A stretch of 64,000 nucleotides of DNA from DASPSM01 sp963800135 (GTDB lineage: Bacteria; Planctomycetota; Planctomycetia; Planctomycetales; Planctomycetaceae), in the NCBI GenBank assembly GCA_963800135.1, contig CAWCZR010000009.1, positions 434,001 through 498,000 on the forward strand. Reading direction: 5' to 3'. Position 1 is the stretch's first letter. Every line of letters starts with the position of its first letter. Of this stretch, positions 8,620 to 18,280 are shown piece by piece. Position numbers and translations under genes: made by a program. The notes beneath the pieces were generated by a model. The model saw only the letters and a program-made list of their open reading frames with translations, was not told the origin of the DNA and did not search any database.

Positions 8620-9811
8620 CGGCGATCTCCCGCAGGACTTCGGCGATCGCCTCGCATCCCTGGTCGACCTGCTCTTCCGTGATATTCATCGCCGGCAACA
8701 ACCGCACAACGGTGTCGTGCGTGACGTTCAGCAGCACGCCGCGTTGCATCGCTTTTTGTACGGCCGCGACGGCCGGAACGTTCAGCTCGATGCCGATCAT
8801 CATGCCGCGGATCCGCAGATCGCGAATCAACGGCAGCTCGCTCTGCAGGGCTTCGAAACGCGTGCGGAACCGCTCCGACATGCGGCGGCAATTGTCGAGC
8901 AGCCCTTCTTCTTCGATCATCCGCACCGCTGCACAACCGGCCGCCATCGCCAGCGGGTTGCCGCCGAACGTGCTGGCGTGCGTGCCCGGTCGCAGGCTCT
9001 TGGCAATTTCGGGGCGGGCGATCATCGCTCCGCAGGCGACGCCGCCGGCAAGTCCCTTGGCGAGCGTCATGATGTCGGGCTGCACGGGCGTCTGTTGATA
9101 GGCGAACCAGCTTCCCGTGCGGCCCATGCCGGTCTGCACTTCGTCGAAGATCAGCGAACAGCGATGCTCGTCCGCCAACTGCCGCAGTCCGACGAGGAAC
9201 TCGTCCTCGGCAATGTGAATGCCCCCTTCGCCCTGCACCGGCTCGAGTAAGAAGCCGCACGTCTCGTCGTCGATGAGATCCTTCACCGCGTCGAGATCGT
9301 TGAGCGGAGCGTAGCGGAAGCCGGCGACCAGCGGGCCGAGCCCCTCGTGATACTTGGGCTGCGCCGTCGCGGTGAGGGCGCCGAGCGTCCGGCCGTGAAA
9401 GCTATTTTCGAACGTGATGATCTTGTAGCGTCCCTCGCCGTGCAGCCGCGCCAGCTTGATCGCCGCCTCGACCGCCTCCGCTCCGCTGTTGCAGAAAAAG
9501 GCCTGGCCGAAACCCCGCGTGCACAGCAGCTCGGCGAACTCGCCCTGGGCCTCCGTGTACCACGTGTTGGGGACGTGAATCAGCTCGGCCACCTGGGACT
9601 GAATGGCACGCACAATAGCCGGCGGCGAGTACCCGAGGATGTTGCAGCCCCAGCCGGGAAACAGATCGAGATAGCGATTCCCTTCGGCATCCCAAACGTA
9701 CGAGCCCTCGCCCCGCACCAGGCAGATGGGGAACCGCTTGTAGTTCGGAATCACGAAGCGGTCGAATTGTTCGATCGTTTGGGCACTCGTCGCCGTGGTG
9801 GCACGACTCAT
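8609..9811 (-). CDS. argD: Acetylornithine aminotransferase (class III, PLP)
   Basis: 400 residues. Makes N-acetylornithine from N-acetylglutamate semialdehyde. Key stretches are YLDLFPGWGCNILGYSPP, the PLP phosphate site NSGAEAVEAAIKLAR, FHGRTLGALTAT, EPVQGEGGI, the acidic IFDEVQTGMGRTG and the Schiff-base lysine in LAKGLAGGVACGAM. It lies between argB and argF in a leftward run, 94 bp after argB and overlapping argF by 11 nt, consistent with one arginine operon. Closely related class III transaminases exist, but the context settles the call. Confidence 0.95.
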   Translation of the reverse strand: MSRATTATSAQTIEQFDRFVIPNYKRFPICLVRGEGSYVWDAEGNRYLDLFPGWGCNILGYSPPAIVRAIQSQVAELIHVPNTWYTEAQGEFAELLCTRGFGQAFFCNSGAEAVEAAIKLARLHGEGRYKIITFENSFHGRTLGALTATAQPKYHEGLGPLVAGFRYAPLNDLDAVKDLIDDETCGFLLEPVQGEGGIHIAEDEFLVGLRQLADEHRCSLIFDEVQTGMGRTGSWFAYQQTPVQPDIMTLAKGLAGGVACGAMIARPEIAKSLRPGTHASTFGGNPLAMAAGCAAVRMIEEEGLLDNCRRMSERFRTRFEALQSELPLIRDLRIRGMMIGIELNVPAVAAVQKAMQRGVLLNVTHDTVVRLLPAMNITEEQVDQGCEAIAEVLREIADES

Positions 9812-9905
9812 TTTTGCATCCTTACCGGTGGGCGATTTTCATCGGCGGGTCAGGTGGCCAGCGTCGGAGCTGCCGCGTCACGTGACCGGAGGCTGCCCCG
9901 CAGAT

Positions 9906-10781
9906 TCAGGGAACGATCTCCGTCCCCACGCCCGAATCGGAATAAAACTCCAACAGCACCGCATGAGGCATGGCGGCATCTACAATGTGGACTTTTCGCA
10001 CGCCGCTCCGCAAGGCCTCGAGCGCCGCCTCGACCTTCGGCACCATGCCCGCGTCGATCACCCCTTCGACAATCAAACCGCGGCAAAGGCTCGCGGGCAG
10101 ATGCGAAATCAAGGTCGACGGGTCGCGGCGATCGCGAAAGATACCCGGCACGTCGCTCAAAAAGACCAGTTTTTCCGCCCCCAACAACCGAGCGACCGCC
10201 GCGGCGGCCGTATCGGCATTCACGTTGAGCTTTTGCCCGTCCGAGTCGAGCGCGATCGACGGGATGACCGGAACGGCCCCGGCCGCCAGGGCCTCTTCAA
10301 TCGGGCCGCGGTCGAGGTCGATCACTTCGCCGACCCGCCCCAAATCGACGGGCCGTCCGCCATCTCCGTTGAGCAGGAGCTTCCGGCCGATGAGGCAGTT
10401 TTTCCCCAGGTAGCTAAGGCCCACGGCGTCGGCCTGCTGCTGCTTGATCTCCGCAACGAGCGAGCCGCAGATTTCGCCCGCCAGGGTCTGGGCCACGATC
10501 TCGAGGGTGCGCTCGTCGGTAAACCGCCGTCCGTTGACGAACTTGGGCTCAATGCCGGCCGCGTTCATCGCCTGGGTGATCGACTTTCCGCCGCCATGCA
10601 CCAGGACGGGTTTCATGCCGACGGCGGCCAGGAAAATCACGTCGGTGAGCACGCTGCGGACGGCGGCCGACTCCTCGAGGGCACTCCCCCCCAGCTTGAT
10701 GACGACGTAGCGGTCCCGAAACTGGCGAATCCAACCCAGCGCTTCGACCAAAACGTCGGCTTTGCGAATGGCCTCGTTCAA
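9906..10781 (-). CDS. argB: Acetylglutamate kinase
   Basis: About 291 residues. Phosphorylates N-acetylglutamate. Motifs: YVVIKLGGSALE, PVLVHGGGKSITQAM, FVNGRRFTDERTLE, SLVAEIKQQQADAVGLS, LNVNADTAAAAVARLLGAEKLVFLSDVPGIF and GMVPKVEAALEAL. The open frame extends far upstream over the sulfatase gene. The best start is the TTG at 10781 (LNEAIRKADVL), with GGAGTCGGGG just before it, matching the usual N-terminal length. It is the first gene of the leftward arg run, so the promoter should lie in 10.78-11.1 kb. Confidence 0.93.
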   Translation of the reverse strand: MNEAIRKADVLVEALGWIRQFRDRYVVIKLGGSALEESAAVRSVLTDVIFLAAVGMKPVLVHGGGKSITQAMNAAGIEPKFVNGRRFTDERTLEIVAQTLAGEICGSLVAEIKQQQADAVGLSYLGKNCLIGRKLLLNGDGGRPVDLGRVGEVIDLDRGPIEEALAAGAVPVIPSIALDSDGQKLNVNADTAAAAVARLLGAEKLVFLSDVPGIFRDRRDPSTLISHLPASLCRGLIVEGVIDAGMVPKVEAALEALRSGVRKVHIVDAAMPHAVLLEFYSDSGVGTEIVP

Positions 10782-11108
10782 CCCCGACTCCGACCTGCCA
10801 GACTGTGGGCGACCTGCCCAGCCCTGTGCGATCTGGCGGAACTCTGCAACGCGGCTGACTTTCCGCGACTGACCTGAAAACGATCCAGACGGGGCGCCTG
10901 ACCGCGTCTGCCCGAAGAGGGAAACCCCTGATTCTAAAGGGACTTGTGGGGAAGTCAACGAGCCGGGACTCAACCGACACGCGGGTGCCCGAGCCGGGGT
11001 TAAATGCCTTCGGGGGGGAGCACGTCGGCGCCGTCGGGCGGGCGCTGCGCTTCGTCCGTTCGCCCAGTAAGATATGGCTCCTCGTAACCTGAGGATTGGA
11101 GGCTCCGC
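10782..11108. promoter_or_regulatory. Divergent intergenic region between argB and the sulfatase gene
   Basis: 327 bp without a supported gene. It must hold the promoters for the leftward arg run and the rightward sulfatase gene. A clear GGAGG lies about 7 bases before the sulfatase ATG. I see no convincing -35/-10 pair or ARG-box-like palindrome. Confidence 0.45.
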
Positions 11109-12585
11109 ATGAAGATCGCATCGGTTATTGCGTCGCTCGTCCTGTTCGCCTCGCTGGTCGGCGTCGCCTCGGCCCAGCAAACGAAGGGCGTGCCGACCGT
11201 CCCGAAAGCGGCCGCCCCCACCTCTCGTCCCAACATTCTGGTGATCGTCGCGGACGATCTCGGCTACGGCGAGCTCGGTTGCCAGGGGCACAAGGACATC
11301 CCGACGCCGCACATCGATTCGCTCGCCCAAAACGGCGTGCGGTTCACGTCGGGCTACGTTTCCTGTCCGGTCTGCAGTCCGACCCGCGCCGGTTTGATGA
11401 CGGGCCGCTATCAGCAACGCTTCGGGCACGAGTTTAACCCAGGGCCCGTCGACGAGGCGGCCAACAACTTCGGCCTCGTCCGCGACGAAAAAACTCTCGC
11501 CGAACGGCTGAAGGCAGCCGGCTATGCGACCGGGATGGTCGGCAAATGGCACCTGGGCACCAAGGAAGGACTGCGGCCCCCCGAACGCGGTTTCAATGAG
11601 TTCTTCGGCTTCCTCGGCGGCGCCCACCCCTACCTCGGCGAGCGCCGGCGTCGCAACAACGAAGTCATGCGCGGCACCCATCGCGTCACGGAGCCCGCCT
11701 ACCTGACCGACGCCTTCGGCCGTGAAGCCGTGGCGTTCATCGATCATCACAAGACCGAGCCCTTCTTCTTATATCTGGCCTTCAACGCGGTGCACGCCCC
11801 GCTGCAGGCGACGGCCGACTACCGCAAGCGTTTCCCGCAGGTCAAAGACGAAAAGCGTCAGACATTTTCGGCCATGCTTTCGGCCATGGACGACGCGATC
11901 GGCCACGTGCTGGACACGCTGCACCAATCGCAGCTCGAAGAAAAGACGCTGATCTTTTTCATCAGCGACAACGGCGGCCCCACTCCGCAGACCACCTCGC
12001 GCAACGATCCCCTCCGCGGCACGAAGACCACCACCTGGGAAGGGGGCATCCGCATTCCCTACATCATCCAGTGGACAGGCCACGTGCCGGCGGGCAAAGT
12101 CGACGATCGACCCGTGATCGCGCTCGACATCCACCCGACGGCGCTCGCGGCCGCCGGCGTCACCGCCCAGCCGGAAAAGCCGCTCGACGGCGTCAACCTC
12201 CTGCCGTTTGTGAACGGAGCCGCGACGAGCGCGCCGCACGAAATTCTCTTCTGGCGATTCGGCAACCAGATGGCCGTCCGCAAAGGCGATTGGAAGTTGA
12301 CCCTGGCCGCTCCGCGTCCGCCCGCCGGTTCGCCGGCCGCCGCACTGGAAGACGACCCGCGCCCGCGCCGGACGGCGTCGGCGGCCCGCCCGCGGCGCGA
12401 CGGCCCAGCTGTTCAACCTCGCCCAAGACATCGGCGAGAGCAAAGACCTGTCGGCCGAGAATCCCGACAAGGTCAAAGAACTCAAAGACGCCTGGGACAA
12501 GTGGAACGCCGAACTAATGGCTCCGCGCTGGGGACGAGCCAACCCGAGTCCGCCCTCGCGCAGCCCAGCGCCACAATCGAACTGA
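11109..12585 (+). CDS. Secreted sulfatase (formylglycine-dependent), frameshifted near the C-terminus
   Basis: Hydrolyses sulfate esters, probably of polysaccharides, outside the cytoplasm. A signal peptide (SVIASLVLFASLVGVASA) precedes NILVIVADDLGYGELG, with metal-binding Asp pair, the modification motif CSPTRAG (Cys to formylglycine), GKWHLG, and FFISDNGG. GGIRIPYIIQW marks the late core. After WKLTLA the frame is lost; the expected end resumes as AQLFNLAQDIGESKDL, KVKELKDAWDKWN and a stop at 12585. One extra base between about 12310 and 12400 accounts for this. A GGAGG site precedes the ATG. Planctomycetes typically carry many such sulfatases. Confidence 0.92.
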
Positions 12586-12786
12586 TATTCTCGGCCGGCG
12601 CACACCAACCCGAAGCGTGAGCGAGGGCTCCGATCTTCTCTTCCCGACGCGCGACCACACCTTCGACCCGGCGCCTGATTGAGCCGCTGCGCTGACGCTC
12701 GAACCGTCGCACCGTACACTGGTCGAGTCGCCGCTGCGCACGTCTTTAGGGACGTGCGCCCGAGTCCCCTCGGAAAGAGAGCCCCC

Positions 12787-14289
12787 ATGACGTCCCGCCG
12801 CGCGTTCGCCGTTGTCACCTGTTTCGCAGCTTTCTCGTGCTGTGCCTCAGCTCCGGTGCGGGCGGCCGAGCCGGTTGCCGCGCCGAGTGCCGAGGTCCAA
12901 AAACGCATCGCCACCGTTGAACGCAGTCTGATTCCGGTTGTCCGCATCAAGGGACGCGCGCCCAATCAGCTTGCCGAGCAGATGCAGCGGCTGCACGTCC
13001 CCGGCGTGAGTGTGGCGGTCATCAATCATGGCGAAATCGAATGGGCCAAGGGCTACGGGCTGGCCGACATCCACACCAAGACGCCGGTCACGTCCGAAAC
13101 CCTGTTTCAAGCCGGCTCGGTCAGCAAGCCGGTGGCCGCGCTGGCGGCCCTCAAGCTCGTCGAAGAGGGAAAGTTGAATCTCGACGGCGGCGTCAACTCC
13201 CAACTCAAGTCGTGGAAAGTCCCCGAAAACAAATTCACCAAGCAGCACGCCGTCGATTTGCGGGGGATTCTAAGTCACACCGCCGGCTTCACCATTCACG
13301 GCTTTGCTGGCTACGTCGTCGGCAAGCCGATTCCGACGCTGATCCAGGTGCTCGACGGCGAGCGACCGCCCGCAAACTCGCGTCCGGTGCGGGTCGACAA
13401 AGTCCCCGGCAAAGGCTTTCGTTATTCCGGCGGCGGCGTCACGGTGATGCAGCAGCTGGTGATCGACGTCACCGGCCGACCCTTTCCGCAAGTCGTCCAC
13501 GACCTGGTGCTCGCGCCATTGGCGATGACGTCGAGTACGTACGAACAACCCCTCCCCGAAGCCTGGACGTCGCGCGCGTCGAGCGGCCACACGCGGCAAG
13601 GTAAAACGTTCATCGGCCGCTGGCACGTCTATCCCGAACTGGCGGCCGCCGGACTGTGGACCACGCCCTCCGACGTCGCCCGCTACGCGATCGAAGTGCA
13701 GCGCGAGCACGCCGGCAAATCGCACAAAGTCCTCTCGCACAAATTGGTCGAAGAGATGCTCACGCCGCAGGGGGGCGGGCCGGTCGGGCTGGGACCGTTT
13801 CTCAGCGGAACGGGCGCCGCGCGACGCTTCGAGCACGGCGGAGTGAACGCCGGCTTCAATTGCAAATTCGTCGCCTACGTAAACGGCGGCCAGGGAGCCA
13901 TCGTGATGACGAACTCCGACAGCGGCGGAGCGCTGTGCGAAGAGATCCTGAACGCCGTCGCCGTGGCGTACGGTTGGCCCAACTATCTGCCGCCCGAGCG
14001 CGAGATCATCAAGCTCGACGACAAAACACTGGCGACGCTGGTCGGTAACTATAGCCTGGGGTTCTTCGGCGAAGTGAAGGTCGAACGCCGCGGCAACTCC
14101 CTCTTCGCCGTTTCACCGCAGGGCGAGTCGGAACTGTACTTCGAGTCTCCCACGAAGTTTTGCACCGACGACCAGGAGGCCAGCGGTCGCTTCGGCTTGG
14201 ATGGCCAGGGGCGAGTGGCCGAGGTGATCATCAAATTCGGCGGCGAGGAAATTCACGCCAAGAAAAAACCGCCCGAGGCGAGCAAGTGA
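12787..14289 (+). CDS. Exported serine hydrolase, beta-lactamase/class C PBP family
   Basis: About 500 residues from the ATG at 12787, which opens a signal peptide (MTSRRAFAVVTCFAAFSCC). The class C active-site set is visible: SVSK (Ser-x-x-Lys) in FQAGSVSKPVAALAAL, YSGGG in place of Tyr-x-Asn, and HGG near FEHGGVNAGF. LRGILSHTAGF is typical of the family. A C-terminal extension after about residue 410 (IIKLDDKTLATLVGNY) resembles the DUF3471-type domain common in such proteins. Likely an esterase or peptidase rather than a true beta-lactamase. It follows the sulfatase by about 200 bp. Confidence 0.88.
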   Translation: MTSRRAFAVVTCFAAFSCCASAPVRAAEPVAAPSAEVQKRIATVERSLIPVVRIKGRAPNQLAEQMQRLHVPGVSVAVINHGEIEWAKGYGLADIHTKTPVTSETLFQAGSVSKPVAALAALKLVEEGKLNLDGGVNSQLKSWKVPENKFTKQHAVDLRGILSHTAGFTIHGFAGYVVGKPIPTLIQVLDGERPPANSRPVRVDKVPGKGFRYSGGGVTVMQQLVIDVTGRPFPQVVHDLVLAPLAMTSSTYEQPLPEAWTSRASSGHTRQGKTFIGRWHVYPELAAAGLWTTPSDVARYAIEVQREHAGKSHKVLSHKLVEEMLTPQGGGPVGLGPFLSGTGAARRFEHGGVNAGFNCKFVAYVNGGQGAIVMTNSDSGGALCEEILNAVAVAYGWPNYLPPEREIIKLDDKTLATLVGNYSLGFFGEVKVERRGNSLFAVSPQGESELYFESPTKFCTDDQEASGRFGLDGQGRVAEVIIKFGGEEIHAKKKPPEASK

Positions 14290-14298
14290 GCGGGAAAC

Positions 14299-15555
14299 GT
14301 GGCCAGCATGCCTGATCGAGCCACCGGCCCAGCCGCTAACCAATCTGTTGGCCCACCGGCGAGCCCGGCGCTGCGATTCGATTTCTTCGCCAACTCGCGG
14401 GTGCTGTTCGGCTGGGGGCGACGGACCGAAGCGGGCAGCGTCGCGCGGTCGCTGGGTGAGCGCGCGTTTCTGGTGACGGGCTCGCGGGCCCTCGAGCGTC
14501 AGGGTGTGATCGAGGAGCTCACGTCGTCTCTCCGGCAGGCGGGTCTCGCCGTCGTCTCGCTGGCTACCGTTTCGCGCGAGCCTGAGGTGACGGACGTCGA
14601 TCGCGCCGTGGGGGACATTCTCGGTCACGGTCCGCGGGCGGGCGACGTCGTCGTGGCTGTTGGCGGCGGTTCGGCGATCGATCTGGCCAAGGCGGTCGCG
14701 GCCCTCGCGACCAACCGACAGGGCACGAGCGTTGCAGACTACCTGGAAGGGGTGGGCAAAGGACTGAAGATCGAGACGCCGCCGTTGCCCGTGCTCGCTC
14801 TGCCGACGACGGCGGGGACCGGCAGCGAGGCGACGAAGAACGCCGTCATTTCCTCGACGAGGCCGCCCTATAAAAAGAGCCTTCGCAGCGAGCTGATGAT
14901 CCCGCGGGCCGTGCTGATCGATCCGGAACTGACCGTCGGCTTGCCGCCACACGTCACCGCGCACACGGGGATGGACGCGATCACGCAGCTCATCGAAAGC
15001 TACCTCTCGCGTCGCGCTCAGCCGATCCCGCAGGCGCTGGCGCTCGACGGCCTGGCACGGGCCCTTCCCGCGATCGAACGGGCCGTCACGAACGGCAGCG
15101 ACCGCCCCGCGCGGGAAGCGATGGCTTACGCCGCCTATTTATCGGGAGTCGCCCTGGCCAATTCGGGCCTGGGGCTCGCGCATGGCGTGGCGGCGGCGCT
15201 CGGCATTCATTGCGGCATGCCCCACGGCCTGGCATGCGCCGTCATGCTGCCGACGGCCCTCCGCATCAATCGCGACGTCGGCGCTGTTGAGCTGGCACGG
15301 CTTTGGACTCTTGTCGACCCGGCCTCGCGGCATTCCAACGGCGACGCGGCCGACCGTGACGCAGCCGACCGCTTCATTGAGCAAATCGCAGCAATCGCCC
15401 GGCGGATCGGCATCGCCTCGCGACTCTCATCTGTCGGCGTCGAGCGCACGGCCATTCCCGCGCTGGTCAAGAGTTCGCGAGGCAATAGCATGGACGGCAA
15501 CCCGCGCGATGTCAGCGACGCCGAGCTGACCCAACTGTTGGAAGGGCTGCTCTAG
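14299..15555 (+). CDS. Iron-containing alcohol dehydrogenase
   Basis: 418 residues. Group III Fe-ADH: the nucleotide-binding GGGSAIDLAKAVA, PTTAGTGSEATKNAVI, and metal ligands in LIDPELT, TAHTGMDAITQLIESY, GLAHGVAAALG and MPHGLACAVMLPTALR. The substrate (an alcohol, lactaldehyde or similar) cannot be read from the sequence. Start is a GTG at 14299 or the ATG at 14308. It begins 10 bp after the serine hydrolase stop, so the two are probably co-transcribed. Confidence 0.92.
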   Translation: MASMPDRATGPAANQSVGPPASPALRFDFFANSRVLFGWGRRTEAGSVARSLGERAFLVTGSRALERQGVIEELTSSLRQAGLAVVSLATVSREPEVTDVDRAVGDILGHGPRAGDVVVAVGGGSAIDLAKAVAALATNRQGTSVADYLEGVGKGLKIETPPLPVLALPTTAGTGSEATKNAVISSTRPPYKKSLRSELMIPRAVLIDPELTVGLPPHVTAHTGMDAITQLIESYLSRRAQPIPQALALDGLARALPAIERAVTNGSDRPAREAMAYAAYLSGVALANSGLGLAHGVAAALGIHCGMPHGLACAVMLPTALRINRDVGAVELARLWTLVDPASRHSNGDAADRDAADRFIEQIAAIARRIGIASRLSSVGVERTAIPALVKSSRGNSMDGNPRDVSDAELTQLLEGLL

Positions 15556-15574
15556 CGACGGGCGCGGGCGCGAA

Positions 15575-16663
15575 TCAGCTCGCGGAGGCCGGGGCTGCCG
15601 GCGCCGCCGCGTCCCGCTCGGCCGCCAGGCGCAACTGGCCGCAGGCCGCGTCGATATCCGCCCCTTTGCGTTTGCGGACGGTCGCCGCAATTCCGGCCGA
15701 CGTGAGCGTTTCGACAAACGCCGTGACGCGCGCCTGGGTGGGGGCGATGAACTCGAGTTCGTTGACGCCGTTCATCGGGATCAAGTTGACGTGGGCGCCG
15801 CGTCCCTCCAGCACTCGCGCGAGTTGGCGCGCCTGGTCCAGGCCGTCGTTGACGCCGCCGAGCAACACGTACTCGAAGGTCACACGGCGGCCCGTTTCCC
15901 GGAAGTAATCGTCGGCCGCCTCGAGGATCGCCTGCATGCCTGTTTTTTCGTTGACCGGCACAAGCCGATTTCGCAGTTCGTCGTCGGGAGCGTGCAGCGA
16001 GACGGCCAGGTTGAACGGCTTGCCGCAACGGGCCAGCTCGCGAATCTTTTCCGGCAGGCCGACGGTCGAGATCGTGATGCGGCGAGCGCCCAGGCCCAGT
16101 CCGCCCTTCTCGTTGAGCGTCTCCATCGCCGGGAGCAGCGACTTGAGGTTGGCGAGCGGCTCCCCGATGCCCATCACGACCACGTTGGTGATCCGCTCGT
16201 GGGGCGTGAGCAGCCGATCGAGCCGCAGCACCTGCTCGATGATTTCGCCGGTTGACAGGTTGCGTTTCACGCCCAAGAGGCCGCTCGCGCAGAACACGCA
16301 GCCCATCGCACAGCCGACCTGCGTGCTCAAGCACACGGTGACGCGGTCGGGCTCGCGCATCAGCACGGCTTCGATGTGGTTGCCGTCGGCCAGCCGCAGC
16401 ACCAACTTTTCGGTGCGATCGCTGGCCACCTGGTGCCGGGCAATCTCCGAGCTGAACAGGCGGAACTGACTGACCAGCGCGCTGCGGAACGACTTCGGCA
16501 AGTCGTGCATGCTCTCCCATTCGCTGACCCGCTTGCCGAAAATCCAACGCCGAATCTGCTCAGCTCGAAACGGCTGCTCGCCCTGGGCTTGGCACCAGGC
16601 GGCTAATTCGGCGCGCGACAGGTCGGTGATCAGCGGCAAGTCAGTCACGGGGGCGTTCGACAC
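15575..16663 (-). CDS. rlmN: 23S rRNA (adenine2503-C2)-methyltransferase, radical SAM
   Basis: 362 residues from a GTG at 16663. The radical SAM CxxxCxxC motif is in GCAMGCVFCASG, with STQVGC just before it, and the family marks VVVMGIGEPLANL, ITISTVGLPEKI, LAVSLHAPDDELRNRLVP and the second-turn region EYVLLGGVND. C-terminal RKRKGADIDAACGQL holds the catalytic Cys that acts as the methyl-adduct partner. It methylates A2503 of 23S rRNA (and A37 of some tRNAs in the RlmN family). It converges on the Fe-ADH gene with a 20-bp gap. Confidence 0.96.
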   Translation of the reverse strand: MSNAPVTDLPLITDLSRAELAAWCQAQGEQPFRAEQIRRWIFGKRVSEWESMHDLPKSFRSALVSQFRLFSSEIARHQVASDRTEKLVLRLADGNHIEAVLMREPDRVTVCLSTQVGCAMGCVFCASGLLGVKRNLSTGEIIEQVLRLDRLLTPHERITNVVVMGIGEPLANLKSLLPAMETLNEKGGLGLGARRITISTVGLPEKIRELARCGKPFNLAVSLHAPDDELRNRLVPVNEKTGMQAILEAADDYFRETGRRVTFEYVLLGGVNDGLDQARQLARVLEGRGAHVNLIPMNGVNELEFIAPTQARVTAFVETLTSAGIAATVRKRKGADIDAACGQLRLAAERDAAAPAAPASAS

Positions 16664-16752
16664 GAGAAAGTCACGCTTAATGAGGAGGACGTCAGAAAGC
16701 GAAAGAGGGCGACAATCCTATTCTAATGACCGTGCGTGGTCTTACGATCAAC

Positions 16753-16784
16753 GGGCAAGGCGGCATGCCATGCCAGCTTGCCCT
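16753..16784. repeat. Palindromic repeat of the GGCAAGC...GCTTGCC family
   Basis: An imperfect palindrome built on GGGCAAG and GCTTGCCC around GGCATGCCATGCC. Related copies are at 30900-30923 and 43648-43673. All three are intergenic. It lies in the gap between rlmN and the sigma gene. Confidence 0.65.
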
Positions 16785-16942
16785 ACGGAATCGCGCCTGC
16801 GCACTTGCGGGCTCGATCGTCGAGCGCTTTCTCCGCCGGGATAAGTTTCCGCGGAATCTCGCGAATTTCGCGTCCGGACTGAAAAATCCCGCGGCGGCCG
16901 GCGTCTCTATCGTGAGAAGACGACACTCCCCGACGCCGCCGC

Positions 16943-17449
16943 ATGAGCTTCCTGACGCCGGAACTGCTGGGCCAGCTGATCGATGAGCATGCGGCTGCGC
17001 TCGAGCTGTTCGCGTCGCAGTGGTCGCGGGCGCCGGCGGACGTCGTGCAGGAAACGTTCGTGGAGCTGGCGCGACAGCCACGGCGGCCGGACAACCTGAT
17101 CGCCTGGCTCTACCGGGTCGTGCGACACCGGGCCTACGATCGTCGGGCGGAGTCGCGGCGACGGCGGCGCGAGAGCGTCGCGGCCGCGGAAAATGAGCCC
17201 CGGTTTCGGCCGGCGAGTGCGGGGCAAATCGTCCCGCAGGATGCGACCGAGGCCCTGCGCGAATTGCCCGATGAACTCCGCGAGGTCGTGGTGGCCCGCA
17301 TCTGGTGTGGACTGACATTCGAACAAATCGGCGAAATCACGCAAACGTCCGCCGCGACCGTCTTTCGCCGGCATCGGGAAGCACTTTTGCTCTTAAGAAG
17401 TCGATTGGGAATCGCATGTCTGGACCAAGAGAAAACCTCGAACGCGTGA
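16943..17449 (+). CDS. ECF-type RNA polymerase sigma factor
   Basis: 168 residues. Region 2 is recognisable in DVVQETFVELARQPRRP then NLIAWLYRVVRHRAYD with a very basic RRAESRRRRRE. Region 4 is the helix-turn-helix ALRELPDELREVVVARIW then LTFEQIGEITQTSAATVFRR. It would recruit polymerase to a small regulon. The downstream gene starts inside its last 34 bases and encodes a one-TM protein with the layout of an anti-sigma factor, so the pair probably forms a membrane-controlled switch. Confidence 0.9.
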   Translation: MSFLTPELLGQLIDEHAAALELFASQWSRAPADVVQETFVELARQPRRPDNLIAWLYRVVRHRAYDRRAESRRRRRESVAAAENEPRFRPASAGQIVPQDATEALRELPDELREVVVARIWCGLTFEQIGEITQTSAATVFRRHREALLLLRSRLGIACLDQEKTSNA

Positions 17450-17961
17450 GCGAGCTGTCGGACGACGAACGGCAGATCGAGCGCTTGCTCGCCGAGCTGA
17501 CTCCACGCGACAGCCGCATGAGCCGCGACCGGACGATATTCCGTGCCGGTCAGGCGACGGGACTGTCACCAGCGACCGAGTCGCGGAAGAAGCGCTGGGT
17601 CTGGCCGGCCGTCACCGTGTGCTCAACCGCCGCCGGTCTCGTGGCAGGTTTGTTCATCGCCGGACCGAGCCGGCCCGCAGTCCTGATCGCGCGGCAGACC
17701 TCGGAGACTCCGCCCACCGGTCCGCCGTCGACAGTCGCGCATGCGAATGAAGCGGAGACTGTCGTCGCCGATTCCCCGGCGCTCTTGGAGCTGCGGATCG
17801 CGTTGGCCCGCCGAGCGGGGAACGAACTCGCCTGGGCACAGTCCGACTTGTCGGCAAACCGCAGTCGCCGTGCGGTCGACGCGCCCGCGGCAAGTGCCTA
17901 CGCTCCGCTGACCTACGGAGCCGCCCTCGGCCAACTGAGTGCGGAAGAGAAGGCCTTGTAA
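17416..17961 (+). CDS. Single-TM protein, probable anti-sigma partner
   Basis: 181 residues from the ATG at 17416, overlapping the sigma gene by 34 nt, which suggests translational coupling. The acidic N-terminal cytoplasmic segment (SELSDDERQIERLLAELTPRD) is followed by a helix (WVWPAVTVCSTAAGLVAGLF) and about 100 extracytoplasmic residues with RIALARRAGNELAWAQ. No zinc-binding ASD motif (HxxxCxxC) is present, so it is not a classical ZAS. The role is inferred from position and topology. Confidence 0.65.
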   Translation: MSGPRENLERVSELSDDERQIERLLAELTPRDSRMSRDRTIFRAGQATGLSPATESRKKRWVWPAVTVCSTAAGLVAGLFIAGPSRPAVLIARQTSETPPTGPPSTVAHANEAETVVADSPALLELRIALARRAGNELAWAQSDLSANRSRRAVDAPAASAYAPLTYGAALGQLSAEEKAL

Positions 17962-17972
17962 GACAAATGCAG

Positions 17973-18056
17973 GGCTCTTCGGTCGCCGCGCGTTGGAGTA
18001 GGATCGAAGCGGAGCTTCGAGGAGATGCGTTCCCAAGCAGAGCTTGGGAACGAGAG
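17973..18056. repeat. Composite hairpin repeat, partial copy
   Basis: Contains two of the four hairpins of a composite element: TCGAAGC-GGA-GCTTCGA (18004-18020) and CGTTCCCAAGC-AGA-GCTTGGGAACG arms (18028-18052), preceded by a truncated third. A full copy follows at 18096 and an inverted one at 25921. Confidence 0.8.
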
Positions 18057-18095
18057 AAAAATGCAAAATTGCCGCTCGCTCATGCTTCGGGTTTT

Positions 18096-18222
18096 CCTCG
18101 GTCCCAAGCTCTGCTTGGGACCGCACATACCCGAAGCTCTGCTTCGGTCGCTGCACGTTGGAGCAGGGTCGAAGCGGAGCTTCGAGGAGATGCGTTCCCG
18201 AGCAGAGCTTGGGAACGAGAGA
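18096..18222. repeat. Composite four-hairpin repeat, full copy
   Basis: Four palindromes in order: GGTCCCAAGC/GCTTGGGACC (18100-18122), CGAAGC/GCTTCG (18132-18146), TCGAAGC/GCTTCGA (18169-18185) and CGTTCCC/GGGAACG (18193-18217). All share an AAGC-x-GAGCTT or AAGCTC-x-GCTT centre apart from one base. The element lies just upstream of the gene at 18281. Confidence 0.85.
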
Positions 18223-18280
18223 ACAACATCATCATCAAGCCATCATCATCAACTCAGCGATTGCTCTTGGGAGACGGACG

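Noticed and set aside
9906..11750. A 614-codon frame suggesting an N-terminally extended argB
   Set aside because: The first half is antisense to the sulfatase. ArgB homology begins near the TTG at 10781.
17973..18222. Repeat block as a possible CRISPR array
   Set aside because: Only two units, palindromes differ from one another, no regular repeat-spacer spacing and no cas genes.
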